The notes under the pieces: generated by a model
Told to the model about the DNA's origin: nothing
The model's input: only the letters and a program-made list of their open reading frames with translations
Database searches by the model: none
In this document: one piece after another, positions 46,807 through 58,494 of the stretch
How positions within the stretch are numbered: position 1 is the first letter of the stretch
How the letters are laid out: each line of letters opens with the position of its first letter
Assembly (NCBI GenBank): GCA_028551475.1
Contig: CM052355.1
Location: forward strand, 6,386,001 to 6,450,000
DNA length: 64,000 bases
Direction of reading: 5' to 3'
Origin: Casuarina equisetifolia
Lineage: Eukaryota > Streptophyta > Magnoliopsida > Fagales > Casuarinaceae
Made by a program: the position numbers and the translations under genes

Positions 46807-48902
46807 TAGGACCTCTGGAAAACCAAGTGAAATATCAATCCCAAGCTTCTACTTTCTGTAACAATTAAGACTTACCATACGGAGAATGTTTTAGTTAGGG
46901 TCTAAGGTTTTTTTTTTTGGCTTTCACTAGAAGATGAAATATGTCCCAGTGGTGTTGTCATGGCATTTGAAATAAGCTTATAAATATTATGCGAGCTTTC
47001 AGAAAACGAAACGCTTTTCTTGATGATACTGATCTCTGGAAAAAATCCAGTATTGTAAAAGTTTGATTCTGAAACTATGTATTTTATAAAGGTAGAAACT
47101 GCAGGGAATAGTGGATTTTGAGGGCTAATATGCATGGACAAGTTCCGTGTGTTAGAATTCTCTCAAGGCGATGCCATTTTGCAGATCGAGAAAAGTTCCT
47201 AATAGTCACTATTTTATGTTGATAATTGTATCAATGAGCTGCCAATATTTTCTATTATGGAGGTTTGGATGAGGGTGGTTGCATAACTTTCCGACTGAGG
47301 AGTTGGTACCTTCAAACAACTAAAGCTGCAGCTTTAACCTAACACATATCTCTAATTTATTTCACTTTATACTCATGGTTCTTTTTCCGCTTAAGTAATT
47401 TGCTTGCTCTTGTTAAGTAATTAGTTGGGCCAATGAAAGAAGTAGAAAAGTCTGCACAGAAGATAAAAACTGTAAATCCATGCTGAAAGGTGTTGCTTTT
47501 GACCGACTTTTTGATTGTTTAACAGCATCGCTCTATATACTTTAAAGATAATTGGCAGTTCTTATTTTTATTTTTTACATTTTTCTAGATGAATGAACTC
47601 GATTTTTCATATTTAACGATCTAAATCTACGATAAACAAGTAAAATCTCCAAAACTCTCATTCAGAGGAGAAAAATAAAAAATAAAAATAAAAAGAGTAA
47701 ACGGAGACCTTCTGTATGTGGCGGAATTCCATCACATATTTGGAGACTTTCAAATGGATTTCTGCAAGTTCAGACAAGCTTCAGCTCCACAGGATCAGTT
47801 TTTACAAATTCCAAAGAGCCTTTCAGATTCTCGGGAAAACAACTAATTATGGATGAGAAAAAGAAAAGACACCATATGCAACGACACCTGATTAAAATTC
47901 CTTCAAAAGTGTAAGATAATATTTTCCTCCATTCTCTGCATGTTATGTAAATTTTTAGTGCAAACCCAAAATACATTAGACCACGGAATGAAGCGACGTC
48001 AAAGGATCCTGATAGTCAAAGATAAACGACATGCTCATTTTAAGTCCCGCAAAATGCACATAATCGGTGATCTGAACGTTAAAATATGGTAGTTTCACCA
48101 ACATGCCAATGGCTGCTATGTCTCTAATGGTCTAAACCACAATCCTGGTGATTTCTAATTGGAAAGGTCCGGGATGCTGGTGCATTGGTGAGATATTAAC
48201 CACCATTTACACTCGATGGTGATTCGGTTTGCAAAAGTCATGGCTTACCCTCCGGTGGGCAATAATCGGCATCATCCCCTCGTGCTTTGAAGCTTGAACT
48301 AAGCTCATGATGGGCACAAGAATAAAAATGGTCCGCAAAGGAAATTGATTCTCTCCATTCAGAGATAGAGACGAGTCAAACAAACAGAACATACCATTAT
48401 CCTAAGGCATATAAGTGTTTTTTTTTAAAAAAAAAACCTTCTTAAACTTTATTTAGGCTTATTTGTCCATGCCTCATGTAATACCTATCCTTAAAGTTTT
48501 AAGAAGAAAGCCAACCACTTTTGTGGAGTGTCATCATTTTGAAACTGAGCTACTCCGCTTAAGCCCCATCGCCTCCTTCCGATGTTCTGTAAGATGCTCT
48601 AGGGCATAGGCCAAAACAAAGAGTCCCCACTAGGAAAAGAACTTATGCTACCTTTCAGTTAACAGTCAACAGCACCATATGAATACTAGTTCATATTCGA
48701 ATATGAGTTAGGATTTCAACCGGAACACGGGCTACAAGGGACAGGTTGGCAACAACTCCATTGTATCAGCTCCACTTCCCTTTCCAATCTACTCATAAAA
48801 TTCCCTCTGGACACACTATATATACTCCTAGCGAATTCTCCTTTAAGCAACACCAGTGAACCCAAATATTCTCTAAGCTTTGTAGCCTCCTCACAACCCA
48901 AA
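46807..48902. other. intergenic DNA between dirigent copies 1 and 2
   Basis: No gene recognised. The last part is the promoter of copy 2, with CTATATATACT at 48817-48827, about 75-85 bases before its start. Confidence 0.5.
48817..48827 (+). promoter_or_regulatory. TATA box of dirigent copy 2
   Basis: CTATATATACT at a usual distance from the ATG at 48903. Confidence 0.6.
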
Positions 48903-50063
48903 ATGGCTAAACTTTCCCCTTTCACTACCAGAAGACTCATCTGCCTCTTCCTCCTGGCAGTCACCGTTGGTTGCGCCAACTCCGCCCGGATCCTTGACGA
49001 AGTGGAACCACAACCCCCAGTCCTTCCGGACGTTGCCCAATCAACCGTTCCCATTGTAGCTCCACAGGTAGGGCCCATCGGGGCATTGCCAAGTGGCCAA
49101 ATATCTGCCACCACCGTGGCGGACAATGGTGATGTTGATACAGATACTGAAGTTGCACCAGTGGCTAGTCCAGATGTTGAGCCAGACACTGAATCACCTG
49201 AGCCGGAGCCTGAAGAACCCAACATCGTACCAACACCCACTGCAGCTATTGTGGCACCTGTGGCTGGTCCCGCCACGATTTCACCAACAGGCCCAGCCGC
49301 CACAGCCAGTGCCACCGTGGCAACACCTGGTGGAACTCACGCCCCGGAGTTGACCTTCTTCATGCATGACATCCTAGGCGGCACACACCCATCAGCCAGG
49401 GTGGTCACTGGAATCGTAGCTGACACCCAAGTCAACGGCCTCCCTTTCACCAAAGCCAACAATAACATTTTCCCGATCAGCGGCGGGGTCCCACTGACAA
49501 ACCCAAACCTCAACGGCCTCCTCAACAACAACAACAACGTGCCTTTCCTCGCCGGCCTCAATGGTGTTGGCCCCCAAGCCTCCACCATCATCCAAAACAG
49601 CGGCAACAACAACATCGTTAACGGAGGCAACAACCTACCATTCGTCACCGCCGGCCAGTTGCCAGCCGGTGCCACGCTTCAGAAGCTCATGTTTGGGTCG
49701 CTGACGGTGTTCGATGACGAATTGACAGAGGGTCACGAGCTGGGTTCCGCTGTGGTTGGCAGAGGCCAAGGTTTTTACTTGGCGAGCTCGTTGGACGGGA
49801 CGAGCCAGACGATCGCGGTGACTGTGTTGCTGCACGGTGCTGGTGGCGGTGCTCAGCATCATGACTTGCTGGAGGACACGATCAGCTTCTTTGGGGTGCA
49901 TCGGACAGCGTCACCGGATTCTCAGATTACGGTGGTTGGTGGGACGGGGAAGTATGAGAATGCTAAAGGGTATGCTACGGTGGAGACACTTCATTCTGGG
50001 GATCAGCATACCACGGACGGCGTGGACACGATCCTGCAGTTCAGTGTTTACCTTTCTGAGTAG
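48903..50063 (+). CDS. dirigent-domain secreted protein, copy 2 (ESB1-like, long)
   Basis: An intronless 386-residue frame. Signal peptide (LICLFLLAVTVGCANSA), then the conserved ARILDE after cleavage. A long Pro/Val/Ala- and acid-rich region (about residues 33-148, including PDTESPEPEPEEPN) precedes the dirigent domain. The domain has LTFFMHDILGG, an Asn-rich loop (LLNNNNNVPFL, NNNIVNGGNN), LQKLMFGSLTVFDDELTEG, GQGFYLASSLDG and GGTGKYENAKGYATVETL. The plan (signal, low-complexity spacer, dirigent domain with inserted loop) is that of ESB1/DIR10, which organises Casparian-strip lignin. GC content is higher than the surroundings because of codon choice in the spacer. Whether it is root-endodermal here is inference. 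Confidence 0.92.
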   Translation: MAKLSPFTTRRLICLFLLAVTVGCANSARILDEVEPQPPVLPDVAQSTVPIVAPQVGPIGALPSGQISATTVADNGDVDTDTEVAPVASPDVEPDTESPEPEPEEPNIVPTPTAAIVAPVAGPATISPTGPAATASATVATPGGTHAPELTFFMHDILGGTHPSARVVTGIVADTQVNGLPFTKANNNIFPISGGVPLTNPNLNGLLNNNNNVPFLAGLNGVGPQASTIIQNSGNNNIVNGGNNLPFVTAGQLPAGATLQKLMFGSLTVFDDELTEGHELGSAVVGRGQGFYLASSLDGTSQTIAVTVLLHGAGGGAQHHDLLEDTISFFGVHRTASPDSQITVVGGTGKYENAKGYATVETLHSGDQHTTDGVDTILQFSVYLSE

Positions 50064-52094
50064 TGTCTGCTTATGCTTTCGGGTTGGATAATTATGATTT
50101 ACCTGGGGATTGCAGTGGGTGTGGCAATTCACCGTCTGTTTAATGTATCTTTCTAATATTTGAAATTTGAATGAGAATGTTGTTTATATTAATTGCGCAG
50201 AGTTTCAAGTTTGGATCTTCTGGATGTCAAGTTTATGCATCCATGGTGTCTCCACTCACATTTGCGAACCACGTACTGGTGTTTGCAAGGCAACCCCCGC
50301 ATTATTGGAGCAAATTTTCTATCTTGATACAGTACAACATATAATCTATGGTCAACCTTCAGAAGCAAAACTGAGGAAAGCGAACAGTTAAGTTGTAAAG
50401 TTTGCCGGGAAGTACATTGGCCGGAAATGCAAAAACTTAAAAGAGACATAAGTAAAAAAAATTGCTGCATTTGTTTAATTAATTTCATTCCATGCACAAA
50501 TTACAGATCAATATATTCTATCTTTATAAATATGAAAACTAAACCTAAATATTCTATACAACTACTAGTTGTAGTGGCTATTCTAGGTGCATGATGTTTA
50601 TGCAGGTTAAGTCTTCTGCCCAAGTAATACCGATGTATTGCCTGGGGCTGACATGATGTAGGTTACATGCATCAACATCTCCCCACAAGCTGGCAATGGC
50701 AGAATAGATGGTCAACTTGAACTGAAAAAGACAAAAGTGAGTAGAAGATAAGTCTTTGGGTGAAGATTTGAGCTAGTTGGTATGTAAAAGAAATAAAATG
50801 AGTGAAGAGTTGCCTGCAAGATGGAAGTTTTTTGATAAAGTGATAATTGATTTCAATATGTTCTGCACAAGTGTGAATGTTACATGATAAGAGAGCAAAA
50901 AAATAGTCACATGACAAAGTTGATGGGTGAGGTGATAAAACACTTAAATGTAAGAGAAAATACTTAACCCATGTGAGTTTTGCAACGGTGTCCATTAAAC
51001 ACTTTCCGCTTCAGTGTTAGAACGAACAACTATCCAATGTATAAGGTTTCCCTAAGAAAGGGGGTTGAATTATGTTGAGGGATTTTTATTATTCCATTTT
51101 CAATTTATGTTTCAATTAAACTCAATTTACTTATTATTCACATTGCAAATATACTTGGCACAAATAAGATAAAACGGCATAATAAATTAATAAACTCAAA
51201 GCAAAGAGATTATTCCGTCAATAATTTAGATTACTTACTTTGTGGCGATAGAGAATTTGGGAAATATCACTAGGAAAAATACGTTTTGGCTTCTTCCTCT
51301 GAGAGGAATCTATGCACCAACTCAAGGAAAGAGGGTCCCTTTATCTATGTTGCATGTCTAGGCAAATATCTATGATAATTCTGCTTAATTGTAATAGTTA
51401 ATTTATACATCAAGTTAATGGTTCTGGTCTAGATCCCTTGATCAATGGCTTATCTCCCTCCCAGATTTAATTGGCTAATCGATGTTCCATTGTTAGCTGA
51501 AAAGACCAATTGTGTAATATATCCAGTACTGCCGAACTTATTCCAATAAGCTCCATGTCACATCAGCTTGGTATATAATAATTAAATAATTAAATAAAAA
51601 GAGGATTGGGTACTTGTTTCTGACTTTATAATTTATGGACCTCGGCAAAAATGCTCAGATAAAGCTTCAGCCACCAGCATCGAGATTGATTTTTCTCACG
51701 TACGGTGGGGTGGGTGAAATTTCTAAAATTCGCTTATGTGAAAGCATTGATCTCCAAAGGCTTCGTCAAACATCATGTTTTTTCAACTTAGTTATTTGTT
51801 TAAGATTGGTCAGTACGGAGAGGAAGCTTTTTCCTTATCAAAGAAATAGTTTGATAATATGAAGCATAGTGAGTGGTTCTTTTTGGGATCAGAAGATATC
51901 CGTATGCAGAAGTTTGGAAGATGTACTTTTATGCTCGTAGGAGTTTGGGTCGATGCAGAAATTCCAATTCATTGATATCAAAGCTTACAAAGTTACAACA
52001 CATTTCACAGAGAACAGGGTTTCCAATATCATCCTCCTACGATTAAAAGAGAGTTAAGAATCCCACCAATTTGGTAACTTAAACTCGAGAGGCA
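50064..52094. other. intergenic DNA between dirigent copies 2 and 3
   Basis: AT-rich; shared 3' flanks of the convergent copies 2 and 3. No gene, TE domain or RNA gene recognised. Confidence 0.5.
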
Positions 52095-52901
52095 TCAGTA
52101 GGTTAAATAAACAGCGAACTCCAGCACCGTTTCCGCTCCATCAGTCTCATGCTGATTGCTCCCCTCGTAGGTCTTGACCGTGGCAAATCCCTTTGCGTTA
52201 AGATACTTCCCAGTTCCCCCCATGATGGCTAATTGGGACTCCGACACAACCGTCCTATGGATGCCGAAGAAGGTTAGGGTATCAGCATAATGCCCACTCT
52301 CAAACATGACCGTAAACGCCATGGTCTGACTAGTGCCATCTTCCGAGCTCACCACATAGAACCCTTGTGCCCTTCCCACCAGTCCTGACCGGAGCTCTTT
52401 TCCCTCGGTTAGCTCGTCATCAAACACGGTCATGGTGCCAAACATGAGCTTCTGGATGTCGGACTGTGACGGGAGTTGGCCCCCACTGATGAAGTTCCCT
52501 CCATTATTTTGTAACACAGCGGACGTGGAGCCACCGAGGCCAATGAGGAATGGAAGGTTGTTGTTATTGATAAGACCGTTGTTACCGTTATTCTCGGGCA
52601 CTGCATTGTTGAAAGGGAGTACTGCCCCATTGGGCTTGGCAAATGGGATTTGACCATTGATGGCTGGATTGTTGACTACTCCAGTCATGGCTTGAGCCGT
52701 GGGGTTTGTTCCTCCGAGTATGTCGTGCATAAAAAAGGTTAAGGTGTGGAAAGCGTCAGCACTGGTTGCTTCCGGTGGGGCAACAGGTGCTTCTGGTTGC
52801 TCGTCCAGAATTCTCGCCGAAGCAGAAAAACTGGTGAGGCTGAGGAACAAAAGGAAGGCTATGGCCTTGGCTGTGTTACAGAGGTATCTCTGGGTTTCCA
52901 T
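52095..52901 (-). CDS. dirigent-domain secreted protein, copy 3
   Basis: An intronless 268-residue frame on the minus strand, from the ATG at 52901. The frame continues upstream, but this Met begins a good signal peptide (AIAFLLFLSLTSFSASA) followed by ARILDE. The dirigent domain has LTFFMHDILGGTNPTAQAM, the Asn-rich loop (NGNNGLINNNNLPFLIGLGG), IQKLMFGTMTVFDDELTEG, AQGFYVVSSEDGTSQTMAF and MGGTGKYLNAKGFATVKTY. It is closer to copy 2 than to copy 1 in the loop and lacks copy 2's long spacer, so it is the plain ESB1-type form. A minus-strand TATATATA at 52985-52992 lies about 85 bases upstream. The likely role is in apoplastic lignin or lignan formation. Confidence 0.92.
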   Translation of the reverse strand: METQRYLCNTAKAIAFLLFLSLTSFSASARILDEQPEAPVAPPEATSADAFHTLTFFMHDILGGTNPTAQAMTGVVNNPAINGQIPFAKPNGAVLPFNNAVPENNGNNGLINNNNLPFLIGLGGSTSAVLQNNGGNFISGGQLPSQSDIQKLMFGTMTVFDDELTEGKELRSGLVGRAQGFYVVSSEDGTSQTMAFTVMFESGHYADTLTFFGIHRTVVSESQLAIMGGTGKYLNAKGFATVKTYEGSNQHETDGAETVLEFAVYLTY

Positions 52902-52984
52902 TGGACTTGGTTGCCAAGAAATGAGATAGGCTTTGAGAAGACTTGCTTTGGTAGATAGTTTGGAAGTTCGATGGCAAGTGCGGG

Positions 52985-52992
52985 TATATATA
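52985..52992 (-). promoter_or_regulatory. TATA box of dirigent copy 3
   Basis: TATATATA about 85 bases upstream of the ATG at 52901 on the minus strand. Confidence 0.6.
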
Positions 52993-54305
52993 GACTTTGA
53001 GTTTTGAAAACAGGAGTTGATGAGATGGATTTGGTGCATGTTTTGGTTTGGACCCTATTGTTATTTCAACTGGGAATATTCGCAGCTAGTTGAAATGGGA
53101 GTCGATGACATGGAGTTGGTGCAATTTTTAATGTTAGACCCTAACTGTGCGTGAAGAAAAAAGAACTGTTGATACTTGCAAGTGGATGAGAAAAGAATGA
53201 TTAAGCTGGATAAAGGGTTTAGGTCACCCAAAAAAATCCATAGCATTCGTTTGACTTGCAACGGTCACGCCTGTGACTGCAAAATCAGTTTGCAAAGCTG
53301 AAATAAGATCATTTTAATATAGCAGGAGTTGATTGACCTCACCAAGCTAATACAAGTACGAAAGTTTCCCCTGATCTCCTTTGTTTTTGTTTTGTCAACT
53401 CTGGTTATGGTAGAGTCCGTCGGAGAGGCAAGAATTACCTCCCGAAACATGGAAGTGGACGCCTAGTATGTTTATCAAATTCATCTGCAGCTTTAAGATG
53501 GTTATCAGAAACCATTGCTATGTGAATTCTGGCAAATCCGTCGAGTTTCTTTTCTGGGCTCCTCTCTCGACACCTCCTTGAATAGTTTCAAACTTTGGCA
53601 ATTTGCTATCCCTTAGTTTTCACTTGCAAATATAACGGGATTCTTTCTATCAGCCAGCGTCAAAAAAATAGGCGCAAACTTTTCATCGAGGAACTAAACT
53701 GAAGAAATAGAAGTTTGAACATTAAAACGTCCTATTGTCAAAGGGTTCATAAGGTATAATCAACAAGTTATTACAGCTCCTCCTATGAATCAGTTAACAT
53801 AATACTTGTAAATCAAGAGTGATAAAAGTAGAATTTAAGGAGAAACGGTGGAACTCCTTTCATTAATCAGAAATGTGTATACACGGCTACCTACAACATA
53901 ATGGGTTGACGGCTGCTTATATGAGAGAAATAAAGACAAGTGCTTTACATGCCTACGGGCCTTAATGGGCCTCGAGTATTATGTGCCCTAAATTACAAGT
54001 GTGGCCCAACAACAATTGTTTTTCAACAAGGAAGAAGATTACTGCAGCACTAGGCATATATTTTGAAACTTTAAACCAAAATAAATAAATAACAAAATAA
54101 TATAGTATTTAACTCAAAGATCATGATACAAAGGTAATCCCCTCAGAAAATGGAATAATCAATACACTCACGTATGAACAAACTGAATCTATACCTATAT
54201 CCTATTCTCACTGTTTCACCCGCATCAAAACCATTGCTATATACATAGGTATCTCTCTCTGAACTCATCCAATATAGACATCCTCCAAAAACAGAGGGCT
54301 ACTTT
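52993..54305. other. intergenic DNA
   Basis: 5' flank of dirigent copy 3 and 3' flank of the TRM-type gene. Nothing else recognised. Confidence 0.45.
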
Positions 54306-57300
54306 TCAAAAAATGTTCAAGCTAAAAACCTCTTCCGTAAGATCATCAATCAATAATCTCTCTATTTCTCTACCTATAAGATCTATTTCTTCTCCTAAAT
54401 CTATAGATCCAAGCTCCTTTTCCAGTACTTTCACTGTTGGGTCCTTGCTCAATTCCTTTTCCTGGCTGACCAACAACATCCACAACTCTTCCTCAATCAT
54501 GTCCTGCCTCAGTCTGGGGCTAAATCTTTTTGAGGCAGGCTTTGCCCATTTGGGAATTCCCATGCATGGCTGGAGTATGTCCATCAGCCCTGAGTTTATT
54601 CGATCAAAGAGAAGCCTCCTTTCCGGTCTCTTCCAAGAAGCCTGATCACCAAACCTTTTCTCCAGGGCCTCGAAAATTGTAAGACTTATTGGGCATTCTT
54701 GAGAGTGCCAGGTATCCAAGTCCAAATGCAGGATCCCACCATGAAAACCTGCCTCCATTAAAATATCGATAAGGTAGGAGAAATCCCTACTTTCTTCAAC
54801 TCTAAAACATCTCATTATATCCTTTTTTTCTTCAGGGTCGTCTGTAGATCCTTCCTCAGAACCTTCATCACTTGACACAATAATTCCAGGTCCTTCAGAG
54901 TGCGTCTCTGAGAAATCTGATATGAGAAAATCATATCCATGAACTGAGCTAAAGAGGGGAAACAAATGTATTGAAAGAACATGAGCTAAAGGCGGGTTGA
55001 TATTATGAAACACATACCAACGAACTTACCACAGATGTCAGTGCCGACACTCTCTAAGAACTCTGAGCCAGATGAAATCTCTTCCTTGAAAGGTGCTTCC
55101 AGAACTGAAACAGGACTGGGATGATAAGCCTCTTCTGAGCTCAATACGGATTCTTGCTCTGTGCATGAGCATTGTGAGAAAACAGAACCTTCTTCATTGA
55201 AGCCAACGGATGTATCCTATATTTAGAGACAAAATCAGTGTTGTTGAAGTATATAATCAGTAAGTTCCAAGTGAACAAACTTTTAGGATAAAAACTATGA
55301 AAAATTGGCACGAGAATTGGGAACATTGAAAAATTCTACATGAGAATCATTCATATGAAAAACTTGGAAGGAGACAAAGAAGACAGACATCCCTGGTGTT
55401 AGATTCTAGACACTGCAGACAGATGTTGATTTATATTCAAGCCTAAAGAAAACAAATGATAATGAATAACTCTTGGAACTATGATTTTTATTCTTTTGGA
55501 GAACTTACAATTGTTTTTCTCAAGAAGATGATGAAAATATTGAAATTAAAAGGCACGATAAATTAATATAAGTTTAGCAGAGATTCATGGATTAATCAAG
55601 TGTTTATAAGACACAAGCATCAAACCTGCTGAATCAAAGAATCCACAGAATGAGTGGAATCAGAATTTGCTTTTAAGATGACACAAGGTGGTCCAAGCAG
55701 CTCTTCCTTGCGAGGCCTGCCGACAGTGTTACTTTCTGGGTTAGTCACCACAGTAGTAACCAATGTCTCCAAGGAAAAACTAAGAACAGATGGCATAGGA
55801 ATCGGGGCATTCTTTTCTAACTTCTTGTTCTCAAGCTTATTCAGCTTAGCTTCTACCACCCTTGTATCTTGTTCAATGTGGCTAGTTCCATATTCTGCAT
55901 CGTACTTCTGGTTCAAACTTTGCCTTCTTGGCTCGTGCACAGCCAAATTTACAGACTCTTTCAGGCTCAAATAACAATCACTTTGAAGACCTTCATATCT
56001 GGTTTTAATTCTATTACTTCCAGTGGCGGAAGAAGACGCCGGAAGAGATTTGGACCTTGGTTTATTTCTGACAGCATCATCCTTCAAACAATCACTGCTG
56101 ATGATGTCTAAATGATTGGTTGAGTTGACTTGTCCACCTTTTGGACCAGTTTGATTGATCAGGCCACCATACTTATCATGCTTGTAATCGAATTTTCTTG
56201 TCCCAGACCCATCACAAGGAATGGCAAGCAATTCACCCAGAGTACTGACTTGACCAGCCGGCACATCCTTTTGAGACATGTTATTCATCTTCCATCGTCC
56301 AGAGATTTGCCTTTCTGCTTCCCTGGTTACATAAGAATCATGTGAAAAGAGGGAACTGTATCTACTCATCGAATTTGAAAGCACCATCATCTCTGCCTCT
56401 TTAGCAGAGTAGCCATTGACACTCAATCCTGACCTTGATACCTTTCTTGAATTTCCAATGATGCCACGCCTTGTTTGTCTGGTAACTTCTCCAGAAGTTC
56501 GACTTGACACTCCAGGCCATTGCCTGGTAAATTGAGTGTCATGGGCCAAATTCTTCTTCTCTTTGACTTCAATGTGTTTTTTTCTATTTCCAGGATCAGG
56601 GATATTTTTTGACTTCCAATCACCCAAAACGGAACCTTCATCAAAACTAGGTGAGGAGAAACACCGTCCACCGTTATCCATCTGGCCATGGTTCGGTTTC
56701 AAATTGACAATATCTTTTTGGGGTTGGCCATTGTTAGACTCCAATCGAGGTCTTGAAAACTCACATTTATTATCAGAACCAAGTTCTCCATAGGAATTTC
56801 CAAAAAGGCCAGTCTCACATTTCTGCAGCAATTTAACATTTCCCTGTAGAGTTCTCCTTGCGAAATTCCTACAGTCACCAATTTTGCTATTGTCAAGACT
56901 ACATGATGATGTCACGAGGTGTGCAGATTCTGAGTCAAGAGGGACACCTTTCCAATCTTGTAGTAGCTTGGTAAACGAAGAATCTGGTTCTTGGCAATAT
57001 TTTGGAAAATTATCCCTCCTAGAATCCCTAATCTCCATTGCACCTTGAAGTTCCTTCCGGTTTTCAAGCTTCTTATTCAGAGAAATGCATTTTGCATCTA
57101 AACTCGAGGTTGCTTTCCCATCTTCAACTGATAGGTTATGATGCTTAGATCTATTTAATTTATCCAATACTTGAAAGATGTAATTTAATTGCTTCTGCTC
57201 TTCAATGTTCATCCTAAACTGCTCATGGGCTGATCGCTTCTCCCGTACACCTATAGATGCAACTCTCTGTAAATAATAATCAGAGAGCACTCTTTGTCCT

Positions 57301-58494
57301 TTTTGGACAGGCGGCTGAGGTAAAAGTTCATCAAGACCCATCAATCTCGCAATGACACTAGGCATTTTCTCTCTAGCTTCCATCTCTGTTGAGAAATATT
57401 CCACAAGTTTGAATAAACACTCCCTAAAACTTAAGTGCCTTTAACAAAATCAAAGTGGGCATCTGCATCAAATAGAAAGTACGCTATATTACTGCCATCA
57501 AATTAGGAAAAGCTAAAGCAAACAACTAATCAAGATTTTAGAGCCCCTTAAGATAAAAAATAACAGAAGACTACTTACCGTCTCCCCTATGCAGTACGGC
57601 CACTGCAACAAGAAAAATCAGACACAAAACTTGGAGCACTTGTGATTCTTACAACCACCCTGCTTCCTGGAAATTCGAGTCCATGAGATTTGAAGACGTG
57701 AAAACAAAGCTTATTAAGAATATGATGGTAATAAAGAAAAGGCTTCTAGAAGAAGAACAGGAAATAGCAAACTGGCCTCGACAAACAACAACAAAAAACA
57801 AGCCTAGACACGGTCAAAAAGAGCACACTAGAAGGAAAATTTCCTAGATCGGGAACATCATATCCTAAATCATATCTACCACCTTTGAAGACAACACAAA
57901 AAAAAAGGAAAAGTATATAATAAACAACTCGAACTTATGACACGCTGAAGTGAACCTCGTTTTGAGAGGCCCATGTGAGGTCCCCGTGAGATCAAGAAAA
58001 AATTCAGACACCCCGGTGAACAGAAAATAGTAAAGTTCACGCAATCGAGATGCAGAGACCGAATGATTGAGAACTTTTTTCTGTAGGTAGTTATTGGAAC
58101 AACAATGAAACACTTAACAAGTGTAAAGTGCATGAGTAATTGGTACCGACCGTCATGGGTTAATAAAAGGGAGGATCCCATATAGTAATCATTCAAACAC
58201 CGCCATAATCATTACAACAACCCCATGCTCCTTGAAACAAAAGCTTAACAGAATCATGTTGATGTAACTACAGCGGAACATCCTCACTAAGTTCCCGCAA
58301 GAAACAGAGCCCCCTTCGACAAAAGTAGTACAGGCATAAACTAAATCCCAACAGCATGAACCCTAATCCTCCACGTACTTGTGGGAGAAAAGGAAGGAAG
58401 AAGAAATTGATTACAAAAAAATAAGGAAAAGCTGACCTCTTTCGCACAATTCTCCCCATGATGACGATGATTGTGGTTTTCGATGCGCAGCCAT
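54306..58494 (-). CDS. TRM-type DUF4378 protein (TON1 recruiting motif family)
   Basis: Five exons, 58494-58437, 57602-57579, 57385-55626, 55216-55030 and 54943-54306, join to 888 residues with GT-AG junctions. The N-terminus MAAHRKPQSSSSWGELCERV leads into a 24-nt exon and then the VARLMG-type motif SVIARLMGLDELLP (about 37-50). A long, polar, apparently disordered middle (about 60-670) carries many Ser/Asn/Lys residues. The C-terminal DUF4378 domain has FSYLIDILMEAGFHGG, FEALEKRFGDQ, RRLLFDRINSGL, EELWMLLVSQEKE and IGREIERLLIDDLTEE. TRM proteins link TON1, PP2A and microtubules to set division planes and cell shape; this one resembles the TRM18/TRM19 subgroup (At3g53540), but the subgroup is uncertain. 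Confidence 0.85.

Noticed and set aside
48716-49315. 199-residue minus-strand frame opposite dirigent copy 2
   Set aside because: It mirrors the Pro/Ala/Val-rich spacer of the real gene on the other strand. Its Gly/Ser/Thr-rich composition is a codon-complement artefact.
52902-53039. Longer N-terminus for dirigent copy 3
   Set aside because: The upstream in-frame Met would put 46 polar residues before the signal peptide and overlap the TATA box.
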